From Thalassocella blandensis (lineage in GTDB: Bacteria; Pseudomonadota; Gammaproteobacteria; Pseudomonadales; Cellvibrionaceae): a stretch of 64,000 nt of DNA. This document shows positions 38,421-47,248 of the stretch, piece after piece. The position numbers were made by a program, and so were the translations under genes. Each line of letters opens with the position of its first letter. Positions within the stretch are counted from its first letter, which is position 1. The stretch lies in the NCBI GenBank assembly GCA_902141825.1, contig CABFPG010000006.1:186001-250000 (forward strand), written 5' to 3'. The notes beneath the pieces were generated by a model. It was not told where the DNA came from, ran no database searches, and worked only from the letters and a program-made list of their open reading frames with translations.

Positions 38421-38866
38421 ACCTAAACCGGGAAGATTGGAAAGTTAAATTTCAGCTTTATTAATGAATATTAGATATGAAATTAAACAACATAAGTAGG
38501 TAATGCACGACAATATGCACATAAAAAAACCAATATCTAGTAGCGCAAGAGACAATCGAACTTAGGCGCTCTTAACCAAAGCTTTTTAAGAAACTAATGA
38601 GACACCCACTCCTACACTTAACAAAACTAATCCATCCACCGTCTAAGTTCGAGCTTTTTAAGCTGAATTTCCTATTAATTTCGTATTCACAAAATAAGTT
38701 AATTCGATAACTACCGAGCTTGGCCTTCAGCTCGTGAGTAACTTTAAGTTATTAGGTAGTAGATTTATATTGTTTTGATTAGAGTGGGTGCCTTATTTAG
38801 TTTATTGTCTGCTTTTGGCCAGAAGCGAACATTGAATTGAGTAAAGTCAGTGAAGAAATAGGAATA
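38421..38866. other. 446-bp intergenic region with inverted repeats
   Basis: No gene. It holds two widely spaced inverted repeats: TCGAACTTAG at 38556-38565 with CTAAGTTCGA at 38643-38652, and CACCCACTC at 38603-38611 with GAGTGGGTG at 38782-38790. They could be a structured leader of the helicase gene or remnants of a small mobile element; nothing identifies either. Confidence 0.4.
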
Positions 38867-40177
38867 TTATCCCATATAGTTAATTTCAGATGGATTGATC
38901 GTTTTTTGGCTACCATATAGAAAATTAGAAATGCTTTCTCTCACGACAGACTCTATATCCATCATTTCTTCAATATGATTGCTTTTAACCGCTATTTCAT
39001 ATTGACGAAAATGAGAGTCATAAATTTTGTGAAGATTGGTCAATATGGGAGCCAATGCTAGCCGATTAGCAGATATATACTTTGCTCCTGTGCCTCTTTG
39101 TAGATAGCTTTCACCGTTGCTATGACTATATAAAATTCGAATAGAGAATAAAATCTTCATAGCATCATCTTGGTTTTTTGGGCGAAGAATAAGAATACAA
39201 TCAGTAGGTACTTGCTTTCTATTTATCAACATAAGCCCAAAGGATTTCAAGCAGTTTCGACCAACCCGCTTAACAAGAATATCGCCTTTATCAACATATA
39301 CAGAGTTAATTTGCTTATTAAAAATAGTTTTGGAAGGGTTATTCCAGTGACCAGAGTATGACGTACTATGGATTACAGCATGCTTATCATAAGGTGGTAT
39401 TAGCTTACCTCTATATATATCGCATATAACACCCGCGGGTTTGAAATGATAATAATCATTATTAGTGATCATTTCGTAAAACCTTAATGATTTAATGAAT
39501 GAATAATCTAGCCGATATCCATAGCACCGCAACTTAGATGATGATAGTACAACCTCCCCATCTTCTGAATTTCTTAAATGAACACGACTAGACAACTTTT
39601 GTTTTTTTGCAACCAGCAAATAAAACTGACCTTCAATAGTGGGAAATTCAAACTCATTTAATTCATAACAATATTTTACGCTGAATGAGGAGAACAAAGC
39701 CTCCCTAACTTCTAAACTGCTTTTCGCGTCGCCAGAAATAATAGTTTTAGGAAGGATGGCCATTATTGTTCCATTTTCAGAACATAGGTTCATACAAGAC
39801 CTTAAAAAAGCAATCTCAATAGGCATTTTCTTTTTTTCAAACTCCACCCACGTCTCAGACCTACCAGAGAAAGGGGGGTTCATGACTATAAGGTCGAACA
39901 GTTTTCTTGAGTTACATGCCGTTGACCAATTAAGAAAACATTCATTTCTTAAAGTTAAGCGACTGAATACACAGTTGAAGCGATTTCGAATTTCTTTTAA
40001 TGGCTCTGCGTTAATATCGAATACTGTTGTTTTAATTGTGGCTGCATTGATATTATTTCTAATCACATCCAATAACGCACCATCACCTACAGATGGTTCA
40101 AGCAACCTATTAGCTTTTTTAGGTAAATGCCTTTTTAGTTTTGATATTAGGTGCTTAGGGGTGTAATGCTTTCTCAT
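38867..40177 (-). CDS. N6-adenine-type DNA methyltransferase
   Basis: 436 residues. SAM-binding motif I is LLEPSVGDGALLDVI (about 25-39) and the catalytic motif is VMNPPFSGRSETW (about 96-108), the NPPF form of N6-adenine methyltransferases (gamma order, as in TaqI or HsdM relatives). The C-terminal half (residues 230-436) should be the target-recognition part. No specificity or restriction gene adjoins. It is the last gene of a four-gene operon, four bases after the 299-aa gene, so it probably works with the ATPase/PRTase components, for example marking self DNA. Target sequence unknown. Confidence 0.82.
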   Translation of the reverse strand: MRKHYTPKHLISKLKRHLPKKANRLLEPSVGDGALLDVIRNNINAATIKTTVFDINAEPLKEIRNRFNCVFSRLTLRNECFLNWSTACNSRKLFDLIVMNPPFSGRSETWVEFEKKKMPIEIAFLRSCMNLCSENGTIMAILPKTIISGDAKSSLEVREALFSSFSVKYCYELNEFEFPTIEGQFYLLVAKKQKLSSRVHLRNSEDGEVVLSSSKLRCYGYRLDYSFIKSLRFYEMITNNDYYHFKPAGVICDIYRGKLIPPYDKHAVIHSTSYSGHWNNPSKTIFNKQINSVYVDKGDILVKRVGRNCLKSFGLMLINRKQVPTDCILILRPKNQDDAMKILFSIRILYSHSNGESYLQRGTGAKYISANRLALAPILTNLHKIYDSHFRQYEIAVKSNHIEEMMDIESVVRESISNFLYGSQKTINPSEINYMG

Positions 40178-40181
40178 ACAA

Positions 40182-41081
40182 TTAAACTATTTTATATAAG
40201 TGATAAGAGCCTACAGAACCACTTCTGTTTTTAGCTTTTACAGGATGATCGTATAAAACACTTGTCTTCTTGTCTGATGCACAAAAACATAAGGCACCAA
40301 TACTATGAGGCTTAGATCCTATTGGCACTACGGTCATTTTATGATCATCGCCTAGACTGCTCCTTATACTTTGTAATTGATATAAGACTGCTGCGGGGTT
40401 GTCTGCACCACAATAGAAAACTCGGCCGTCTAGATCATTATCATTTATAGACTTAATATTGTTGTCAAAAGCATTCATTTCCCAACCCGACCTAAACGAG
40501 GGAACTCCAAAAACAAGGGAGCACTCATGGGGAATAATATTTAGCTCCTCAAGAGCTAGTTGTAATCTATACCCCTCAAACCCCAAGAAAAATACAACAC
40601 TATTGGGTGTCTCAATATCCAAAGCATCAGTAAGGGATGGAATACCCTTATATCCTTTCAATTCAGAAGATAAATTGAATTCCCTAGAATTTATTCCGGA
40701 GTTAGTATCTGTCTGGCCATATGAACCTGGTTCGACATATAGAATGCTAGCCTTGACTTTCTTGTTTGAATAAAGATGTTTTAGTAACAATCCTAGTTCG
40801 GGAACACCCAAAGTAGTCGCATCAAGAAGAATCTGCTTAGCGGTTAAACCCTTGATTAACTCAGGTATTTGGTAGCATTGATAAATATCATCACCAGCTA
40901 AAATCTGCATTTCGTCAGGATCATATGAAATTGTTACTACTGCATCACAATGGTCACCGGCATACTGTATAGATGCTTTAGACCTATCATCCTCTCCACT
41001 ACCTACAAGTGCAATATTCCAGCTAGCTGCATATTCAACTATTTCTTTTGTGCTAGAAAATTCTAGCATTTCAATTTTCAT
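40182..41081 (-). CDS. Unknown protein of the PRTase/ATPase operon
   Basis: 299 residues, soluble, with no signal peptide. The N-terminal half has Rossmann-like alternation (NIALVGSGEDDRSKA, QILLDATTLGVPELGLLLKHL, KASILYVEPGSY). The C-terminal half has a sharply conserved-looking stretch (VFYCGADNPAAVLYQLQSI, VVPIGSKPHSIGALCFCA, SVLYDHPVKAKNRSGSVGSY). I cannot name a family. Because it is sandwiched between an ATPase and a methyltransferase with gaps of 17 and 4 bases, I infer a sensor or effector role in the same system. Confidence 0.7.
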   Translation of the reverse strand: MKIEMLEFSSTKEIVEYAASWNIALVGSGEDDRSKASIQYAGDHCDAVVTISYDPDEMQILAGDDIYQCYQIPELIKGLTAKQILLDATTLGVPELGLLLKHLYSNKKVKASILYVEPGSYGQTDTNSGINSREFNLSSELKGYKGIPSLTDALDIETPNSVVFFLGFEGYRLQLALEELNIIPHECSLVFGVPSFRSGWEMNAFDNNIKSINDNDLDGRVFYCGADNPAAVLYQLQSIRSSLGDDHKMTVVPIGSKPHSIGALCFCASDKKTSVLYDHPVKAKNRSGSVGSYHLYKIV

Positions 41082-41098
41082 GATTGGAAACGCACCAG

Positions 41099-43081
41099 TT
41101 ACAAAAGGCTATAGTTATATGGTTGTTCAGATTCTTCTAGATCCCACTTGTCGCGATAACTTTTTTCTAATGAATGTGTTGCGTCTTTATTGCCGCTGCA
41201 CAGAATACGAAACTGATCTGGATTGAAGTCGATTTTTCGTTTTTTCCTATAGCTAATAAAAAAGTATGGGGCATAAATGGGATTTAAAATCCACTCTACT
41301 GAATCCGGATTGGATTTATCTTTTTCTTTTGTGCTTTTTTCTTGATATAAAACACCCCACTTTTCCGCTTCATTTAAAAATTTGATATCTTCATCGTTAA
41401 GCGCTGAATAGCCACCTTTGATACTAAAATGGTTAACCTCAGGTTCGCTTTGAGTTCTTCTCATTTGTGAGTATTCGAAAATATGACCAAGATTATAAAT
41501 AAATGCCCTTAGTTGGCTGCCCATTTTTCCATAGGTAGGGGCTTCATTAAGAATGTCTTCACTTGCGGCTCTCGTTGCCAAAGCCTGAGTATCCACATCA
41601 ACAATAAATTCTTCAGAGCTTGGCTGGCAGCGCAAAACAGCAGCATTGCAAAGCTCCAAAAAATGCCTAATGTTCCCCCTTGATAATTTTACAAAAGTTT
41701 GAAACCCGGAATAAAATGGACAGGGCCTATCATAGGCTCTAAAGAGTCTCAAATACGATCCAACAAAATTGTTTGCAATCCAGCCTCCAGAGCCTGAAAA
41801 CTTATTATTCTCTCCTGCGACCAGTGCTTTCCACTCAGAATAAATAGAGTCAATACTATTGTTGCCTCTATAAAGCAAAGAAGGAACAACAATAGAGGCT
41901 TGCTCAAAGCCCTCTAGAATAAATTCGTTAGGATTAACTTTAGTTTGGGAGCTTTTGCTTTGTAAGGCGCGATCGATTTCAGATAGAAGTTTATTTTCGT
42001 TCCTTGATGCGTTTAATGCCGCTTTTGCCATCTCCTGATGAGAAATTCCAGGTAATACCTCAGTGGCTATGCTGATGACTCTTTTTTTATACTCCCCGCT
42101 CAGTCTTTCTTGCACTCTGTCTTTATCCATTATTATGGAAAGGTCAATTTTATTCAATAAAGCGCCAGTGCGCGAGATTCTTTGCAGAAAGATCTCTGCT
42201 GAAAATAATTCTATATCCGTTGCTTCATATAGAAAATAATCTAAATCAATAGTTCTATAATCGGCTATACCTTGAATGCTTTCCTCACCAAGAGTGTCAT
42301 TGGTTTCCATGCCATTTTTTTTCATTGCGACATGATAAATAAGAGGGCTTTGTCCATGCTTTATTTTGGTGTTAATGCTTTTCTGTTGATAAGTTAGTAG
42401 ATTTTCATATTCGTCTATAAATAGAGCAAAAGTCGTATTTTTAAATGCTGTCAACTGTTCTGAAATACTGTCTATTAAACCAGACGCTACAAAAGAATCT
42501 GGCAGCATTATCAAGTCATCTATTGTATGTGGATTATGTATTGAGCTTTCACATATACGGAGCTTCTTAACTATCTTTTTATAGAAAGCTCTATAGTCAC
42601 CACAATATTCATCTCCATAATCCTGGAGGCTATCAAAATTTAACCCTTCTATATCGGAAACATTCACAAGAGGGAATTTGCTTTTAGCAACAGACTCTAA
42701 GCTTTTCAAAACCTCGATAGATGTTACAAGGGTTAGGTAGTGTTTAAATACTCGTATCCACGCCTCCTCTGCGACCCCTTGCTTTTTTAGCATGGTCAGG
42801 AAGTTTGTGTCTGCTCTCCAGTAAAGACCTATGTTTTCTAGCATGTCGTCTTTGCTAAAACTTCTAGAGACCGAAAACTGAGATTGATGAGACAAAAATC
42901 TAAGTAGCATAGTTTTACCGCTACCACGCCCACCAACGATGCGTCTTGCTTTTTTAGCGGCAATTAGATCTAGCTCGTCGTAAAATAGCGGTATGACGAA
43001 ATAATCCCAGACATCTAATCCTAACTCTTCGGCTCTATTTGTTGAAAATGCATCTTTTATGCTTAAGGCACGATCAGCCAT
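41099..43081 (-). CDS. ORC/CDC6-like AAA ATPase
   Basis: 660 residues. Walker A GGRGSGKT (residues 50-57, followed by MLLRFLSHQSQFS) and Walker B FALFIDEYENLL (about 215-226), with a long helical C-terminal region holding LSRGNIRHFLELCNAAV. This matches the layout of the ORC-CDC6-family P-loop ATPases described in computational surveys of bacterial conflict systems, where they pair with phosphoribosyltransferase-like proteins, as here. Likely the sensor/switch of the operon. It begins five bases after the PRTase-like stop. Assignment is from motifs and context, not alignment. Confidence 0.75.
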   Translation of the reverse strand: MADRALSIKDAFSTNRAEELGLDVWDYFVIPLFYDELDLIAAKKARRIVGGRGSGKTMLLRFLSHQSQFSVSRSFSKDDMLENIGLYWRADTNFLTMLKKQGVAEEAWIRVFKHYLTLVTSIEVLKSLESVAKSKFPLVNVSDIEGLNFDSLQDYGDEYCGDYRAFYKKIVKKLRICESSIHNPHTIDDLIMLPDSFVASGLIDSISEQLTAFKNTTFALFIDEYENLLTYQQKSINTKIKHGQSPLIYHVAMKKNGMETNDTLGEESIQGIADYRTIDLDYFLYEATDIELFSAEIFLQRISRTGALLNKIDLSIIMDKDRVQERLSGEYKKRVISIATEVLPGISHQEMAKAALNASRNENKLLSEIDRALQSKSSQTKVNPNEFILEGFEQASIVVPSLLYRGNNSIDSIYSEWKALVAGENNKFSGSGGWIANNFVGSYLRLFRAYDRPCPFYSGFQTFVKLSRGNIRHFLELCNAAVLRCQPSSEEFIVDVDTQALATRAASEDILNEAPTYGKMGSQLRAFIYNLGHIFEYSQMRRTQSEPEVNHFSIKGGYSALNDEDIKFLNEAEKWGVLYQEKSTKEKDKSNPDSVEWILNPIYAPYFFISYRKKRKIDFNPDQFRILCSGNKDATHSLEKSYRDKWDLEESEQPYNYSLL

Positions 43082-43086
43082 AAGTG

Positions 43087-43995
43087 CTAGCTCCTATTTA
43101 GAAGACAAATATTTCCATTCTTTTTAGACCACAATAGTGGCAAGGTGGCATTTGGAGTGGCATGACTAAATCCATACACCATACCTAGGCCGCCATAGCC
43201 AAAAGGTTCATCAATATCCATGCCCAACCTAGTTCGCATGAGCTCTATATACAAATCCTTCAGCGAGGAATATGTGTTCACTCCGTCTGGACATACTTCA
43301 TGATCTTCACCAAATAAACCATCACAAACACTCAAGGATTCAGGTGCGGAGAGATATAGCTCTGGAAAATCGCCCCTAACTTTATACATTCCGGTTTCAT
43401 GAGCACATAGGGGGATATAGACAGGTGTTAAACTTTCATCAAACTCACCCCTAACCTGGGCATAGAATTTCGAAAACTGCTGCCCCGTACCAAGGAAGTC
43501 ATCAACAAATACGATTAATTTGACGCCGTCAGCTTTCGCAGCGCTGATATCCTGAGGGTTAATGATTAATTTATTATTAACGCCTACTAAACGAGAATAT
43601 TCTCTACAAACTACATGTCCGCTTTTACCAGGGCCATCACCATTCCTTAAAACTGGGACCAGTCTAATTGGCACGCTTGACTTACTCAGGGTCTCCAACC
43701 ACCTTCCCCTATATTTGTCAAAATAATCGTTATTCATTAGTAGTTGAGGAATACACCGCTGAAGTCCTTGTATCATTAATGCTTTTGTTTGGTCGGCCGA
43801 CCTGAAAGCTAGGCTATCCAAAACAATAGCAGCAAGATATCGCTCTTCTAGGCTGGAAAAAGAGTGAAACCACATGCTCAGCTCATTCCTATTTATACCA
43901 GCCCATATCTGAGATCTAACAAGCTTGTCGCATCGCCCATAGATTCTATCTATATAAAGCTGTACTCCATTCGGTATTTCCAAAAAACCTGGCAT
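43087..43995 (-). CDS. Phosphoribosyltransferase-like protein (PRTase-CE type)
   Basis: 302 residues, first gene of the four-gene operon. The key motif is LIVFVDDFLGTGQQF (about 158-172), which has the form of the PRPP-binding loop of type I phosphoribosyltransferases (acidic pair, then G-T-G). An upstream LVPVLRNGDGPGKSGHV segment could be the pyrophosphate-binding loop region. PRTase-like proteins beside an ATPase occur in predicted phage-defence operons and as retron effectors; no reverse transcriptase is present here. Substrate unknown; it may act on nucleotides or tRNA-related metabolites during infection. Confidence 0.72.
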   Translation of the reverse strand: MPGFLEIPNGVQLYIDRIYGRCDKLVRSQIWAGINRNELSMWFHSFSSLEERYLAAIVLDSLAFRSADQTKALMIQGLQRCIPQLLMNNDYFDKYRGRWLETLSKSSVPIRLVPVLRNGDGPGKSGHVVCREYSRLVGVNNKLIINPQDISAAKADGVKLIVFVDDFLGTGQQFSKFYAQVRGEFDESLTPVYIPLCAHETGMYKVRGDFPELYLSAPESLSVCDGLFGEDHEVCPDGVNTYSSLKDLYIELMRTRLGMDIDEPFGYGGLGMVYGFSHATPNATLPLLWSKKNGNICLLNRS

Positions 43996-44503
43996 TAAAA
44001 TTTCACTTTTCTTATCTGGTTTGGATTTTTAGCAATATAAGAGCTGTCATGACGTACATTTTTCATCCACCATAGTGCTCTGCGGGCAAACCATATTGCG
44101 GCAACGAATAATTCCCAGCGGTCGATCAACACAAAAAACTGCCCCATTAGCTTTAAAGTTTTGCTTCAAATTTTACCCCCCTAGCTTACCCTGCTCTGTG
44201 CAGTTTTGCCGGTAATTCAGCGGACAGTTTACTTAATCAAGTGCTCTTTGGGTCGTTTGCAGACACGAATAAGCAGTTTGAAACATCCCAAACTCAACAT
44301 ATCCGATACGAGCGATAATAACCTCTAGGTCAGCGGCCCCAAGCACCTGAGCTTCAGAAAACTATATGAAACCATATAATTTCCCTTATATATCAACAAG
44401 TTAAAACGCAAAACCGCTTGACACATTCTTCTGTAAGCGATACCGTATTTCAATACAAATCTAGCCTCATCCCTGTAACACATTTTAGTCCACAGGAGAT
44501 GTC
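43996..44503. promoter_or_regulatory. Divergent control region of the defence-like operon and XRE gene
   Basis: About 500 bp without a gene between the minus-strand operon and the plus-strand XRE regulator. For the XRE gene a TTGACA at 44418-44423 is followed after 17 bp by a weak TACCGT, a plausible sigma-70 promoter. No clear promoter for the operon was identified. The 44130-44250 part has no recognisable coding content. Confidence 0.4.
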
Positions 44504-44761
44504 ATGCTCGCGTTCGGCCGCAAGATCGAACAGCTCCGACGAAGCTATGCTCTTCAGCAAACTCAACTGGCTACAGAAGCTAGGGTTCAGTGCTGTTACA
44601 TATCTGCTATAGAAAATGGCCGTAAGTGCCCACCAACGTTAAGCGTATTCAACCAGCTTACCCAAGTTCTCACACTTTCAGAAGAAGAAAGTTTGCAATT
44701 TATGGCGCGCCGCAATGCAATCAAAGAAGACAAGGAAAATTCCGCCAGAGACCTCTTCTAG
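44504..44761 (+). CDS. XRE-family helix-turn-helix regulator
   Basis: 85 residues, nearly all HTH: FGRKIEQLRRSYALQQTQLATEARVQCCYISAIENGRKCPPTLSVFNQLTQVLTL (positions about 4-59, the Q-L-A...Y-I-S-A-I-E-N-G core). The ATG at 44504 follows CAGGAGATGTC. It lies divergent from the PRTase-ATPase operon and is a candidate regulator of it. Confidence 0.78.
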   Translation: MLAFGRKIEQLRRSYALQQTQLATEARVQCCYISAIENGRKCPPTLSVFNQLTQVLTLSEEESLQFMARRNAIKEDKENSARDLF

Positions 44762-44909
44762 CGAATATGTATTAGTCGACGAATTATGGGAGAAGCTTGG
44801 CAATTTGACAGAAAACCAAATCAAACTGATTTCTTTACCGTCAAATACAACGACCAGAGATGAAGGGAGGCGATATCGAGGAACCAACAGGGTCAGAATC
44901 GATTTATAG
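44715..44909 (+). CDS. Possible small protein overlapping the XRE gene
   Basis: 64 residues in another frame, overlapping the XRE gene by 47 bases. The stretch LVDELWEKLGNLTENQIKLI looks like real protein rather than random sequence and resembles C-terminal parts of some XRE proteins. It may be a separate coupled gene, or the XRE C-terminus displaced by a frameshift. Low certainty. Confidence 0.35.
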   Translation: MQSKKTRKIPPETSSSEYVLVDELWEKLGNLTENQIKLISLPSNTTTRDEGRRYRGTNRVRIDL

Positions 44910-45067
44910 AAACGAATCCCAAAAAACTGAAATTCAAATTTAACCCTAAAGATTCTTCCATGCGCAGAAGATTTCGAAGGCTAATACTCTTAGTTGAGGT
45001 TCAGTCGACTCTGGCACGACACAGATAATTTTGAAATTATACTTTTACTTTCAACCAAATAAGAATT

Positions 45068-45745
45068 ATGAAAATCCAGAAAGTCTATCTATTACCCATA
45101 CTCTTCATGTCCATCTTATTTTTGGGATGTAAAAGTGAAGCAGGGTCAAACGCCCAAACAGCCAATGTGATTGAGTCTAAAACCGCCGGTGACAGTTTAG
45201 AAAAACTGCCACCGTTAGATGTCCTAAAAAATTATGATAGAGACTTATGGCCTGGCCCCGATGGCTGGACCGAAACCCAGTGGCATTGGAAAAAATTACT
45301 TAGATGGGATAAAAATTGTGACTATGTAGACGAAGTTGAAGAGCACGAATTAAAAAATAATTTTCAGCTTATTACGGTTCAGTGTGTGCCGGGCTCCTAC
45401 CAGCCAATGTATTACATTTATTTATTCAACAAAGAAAATCAAAAAAGCAAACAACTACTCCTTGGGCTACCCGAAAGCACGGATAACCCTAAGGAAATAT
45501 TCGGTAACGTTAATGTAGACTCAGCAACCAATGAATTTTCGATATTAACTTTATCTCGCGGCATTGGTGATTGCGGCACGTACCGATTGTTTACATTCGA
45601 TTCGGGAGATAACATCGAGAACGCAAACCTTCATACTGCAGAAACACGCCAAAGAGAATGTGCAAAGCAACTTCCAGATGATATGGAATCGCTGCCGAAA
45701 GAGATTCTTGACTTTAAACAATGGCCCCTCATAAAGAATCATTAA
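45068..45745 (+). CDS. Lipoprotein, unknown
   Basis: 225 residues with a signal peptide and lipobox LFLGC (Cys about 21). The mature part contains PLDVLKNYDRDLWPGPDGW and cysteines at CDYVDE, VQCVPG and GDCGTY that may form disulfides in the periplasm. No family recognised. It lies in the accessory island among other exported proteins. Confidence 0.65.
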   Translation: MKIQKVYLLPILFMSILFLGCKSEAGSNAQTANVIESKTAGDSLEKLPPLDVLKNYDRDLWPGPDGWTETQWHWKKLLRWDKNCDYVDEVEEHELKNNFQLITVQCVPGSYQPMYYIYLFNKENQKSKQLLLGLPESTDNPKEIFGNVNVDSATNEFSILTLSRGIGDCGTYRLFTFDSGDNIENANLHTAETRQRECAKQLPDDMESLPKEILDFKQWPLIKNH

Positions 45746-45775
45746 CCAAAAGCTTAGTTTATAGATAACGCAAGT

Positions 45776-45810
45776 CTCGCCCGGATGGGCGAGCCAACTA
45801 TCGAAAACAT
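45776..45810. repeat. REP-like hairpin
   Basis: CTCGCCC GGAT GGGCGAG, a perfect 7-bp stem, followed by CCAACTATCGA. Similar to the element at 35590-35640. Confidence 0.45.
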
Positions 45811-45912
45811 TGAACTTGGTTTACACTAACCCCATCCCCGAGAAGGGAACTCCGCCACACTCCAACTATTAGCACTTCGTAAGCTCCACTTCGGTAGATG
45901 AGATGAACACTC

Positions 45913-46356
45913 ATGACGTTATTAAAAACAAGCGTTGTTTTACTTCTGGGCATGATGTCTTTTTCTTCATACGCAGAAAAAGACAACGCAAGCGATGACA
46001 ACCAAGGTAGCAAAGCCTCTGAAATTTACCAGCTCATAGAAGTTAAAAAACGAACCGAAGATGACAATTCCCCGGTAGGATATTGGGAAATAGACCTCAA
46101 GTACCCGAAGGTAAATTTACCGGGTAAAGCAGATGTATCCTCCACTATTAACACGAGCATAGAAACCTTGGTGAACCAATATACTTGTGAAGATGGTGGA
46201 GACAGAACCTTTACCGCATCTGAAGTAAAAGTCGATAAAACGTCCTTATCTTTCAAATATGAGAGCATGTGGATGTGCTCTACAATGCCTGGCCCTGACT
46301 TTGTTACCGGCTCTGTTAGCTATAATTTAACGACTGGCGTTAAAATTTCAAAATAG
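45913..46356 (+). CDS. Exported protein, unknown (possible DUF3298-like)
   Basis: 147 residues: signal peptide (about 1-21, SSYA then EKDN), then YWEIDLKYPKVNLPG, SSTINTSIETLVNQYTC and SLSFKYESMWMC, a pattern like the small DUF3298/DUF4163 fold of some periplasmic proteins. Single gene with a weak ribosome-binding site. Function unknown. Confidence 0.55.
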   Translation: MTLLKTSVVLLLGMMSFSSYAEKDNASDDNQGSKASEIYQLIEVKKRTEDDNSPVGYWEIDLKYPKVNLPGKADVSSTINTSIETLVNQYTCEDGGDRTFTASEVKVDKTSLSFKYESMWMCSTMPGPDFVTGSVSYNLTTGVKISK

Positions 46357-46451
46357 TTAGGTTCCATTGAGCCACGGGGTTGTTCTAAATTTCAATCTAA
46401 CGATCCCAAACCAGAGACACCATGATGAAACAAGCATAGAGGAAAAACTAG

Positions 46452-47081
46452 ATGAGTATTGAAATGTGGTTTAGCCTTTTACTTACGTCATTAATGATAA
46501 GTATTTCTCCCGGTGCTGGGGCGGTAACCACAATGAACCAGAGTATTCATTACGGTTTTAGAAAGTCTTTATACACAGTAACAGGGTTGCAGATTGGATG
46601 GGCAATACAGATTATAGTTGTTTCCGTAGGTGTTGGAACAATATTAACTTCAAACAACCTATTGCTTTCAGTATTCAAGTGGATCGGGGTTATCTACCTT
46701 TTAATTTTGGGATGGCAGCAGTTTAGAGATTCATTTAACCAAGAAGAATTCGAAAAGTCAGGTGAAAACTCTACTTTTAACGGAAAATCCAGTTTAATAA
46801 AAGCCATATTTATAAACTTAACCAATATAAAAGCAACTCTTTTTTTAGTACTTTTTATTCCGATATTTATTAATCCTGAATCACCTAGTTTTGACCAGTT
46901 TTTTTTGCTGCTAGCGACTATGGTATTTGCAGATATAGCAGTTATGACAGGATACTCTGGAATGTCATATTACTTGAAGAAACTTATTAGAAACAACAAG
47001 ATCCATTACATCCAAAAAGCATCAGGAATTATGCTGATGATAATTGCAATATCTATCGCAATTTCGGAAAGTGCCGCCTGA
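46452..47081 (+). CDS. LysE/RhtB-family amino-acid exporter
   Basis: 209 residues with about six transmembrane helices. The N-terminal signature MISISPGAGAVTTMNQSIHYGFRK is that of the LysE/RhtB family, which exports amino acids such as homoserine, threonine or lysine. Substrate not assignable. AGAGG is upstream of the ATG. It stands at the border between the accessory island and the AST locus. Confidence 0.88.
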   Translation: MSIEMWFSLLLTSLMISISPGAGAVTTMNQSIHYGFRKSLYTVTGLQIGWAIQIIVVSVGVGTILTSNNLLLSVFKWIGVIYLLILGWQQFRDSFNQEEFEKSGENSTFNGKSSLIKAIFINLTNIKATLFLVLFIPIFINPESPSFDQFFLLLATMVFADIAVMTGYSGMSYYLKKLIRNNKIHYIQKASGIMLMIIAISIAISESAA

Positions 47082-47248
47082 AACATTATTTGTTACAAAC
47101 AGATCCCGTAAAGGATCAAGGCTATCAATTAAGCTAGCGATTGAATTTCATTTCTTACAAGCATAAGAAAACCCGAAAAGCTTACGCCTTCCGGGTATTC
47201 TCGTATTTTCATACTGAAAAATATTTACCTTGGGAAAAATGCTTCACC

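Noticed and set aside
39756..40166. 136-residue frame antisense to the DNA methyltransferase
   Set aside because: The minus-strand frame carries clear SAM and NPPF motifs; this is its shadow.
43087..43995. Retron effector
   Set aside because: PRTase-like proteins serve some retrons, but no reverse transcriptase or msr/msd-like sequence is present in the operon or its flanks.
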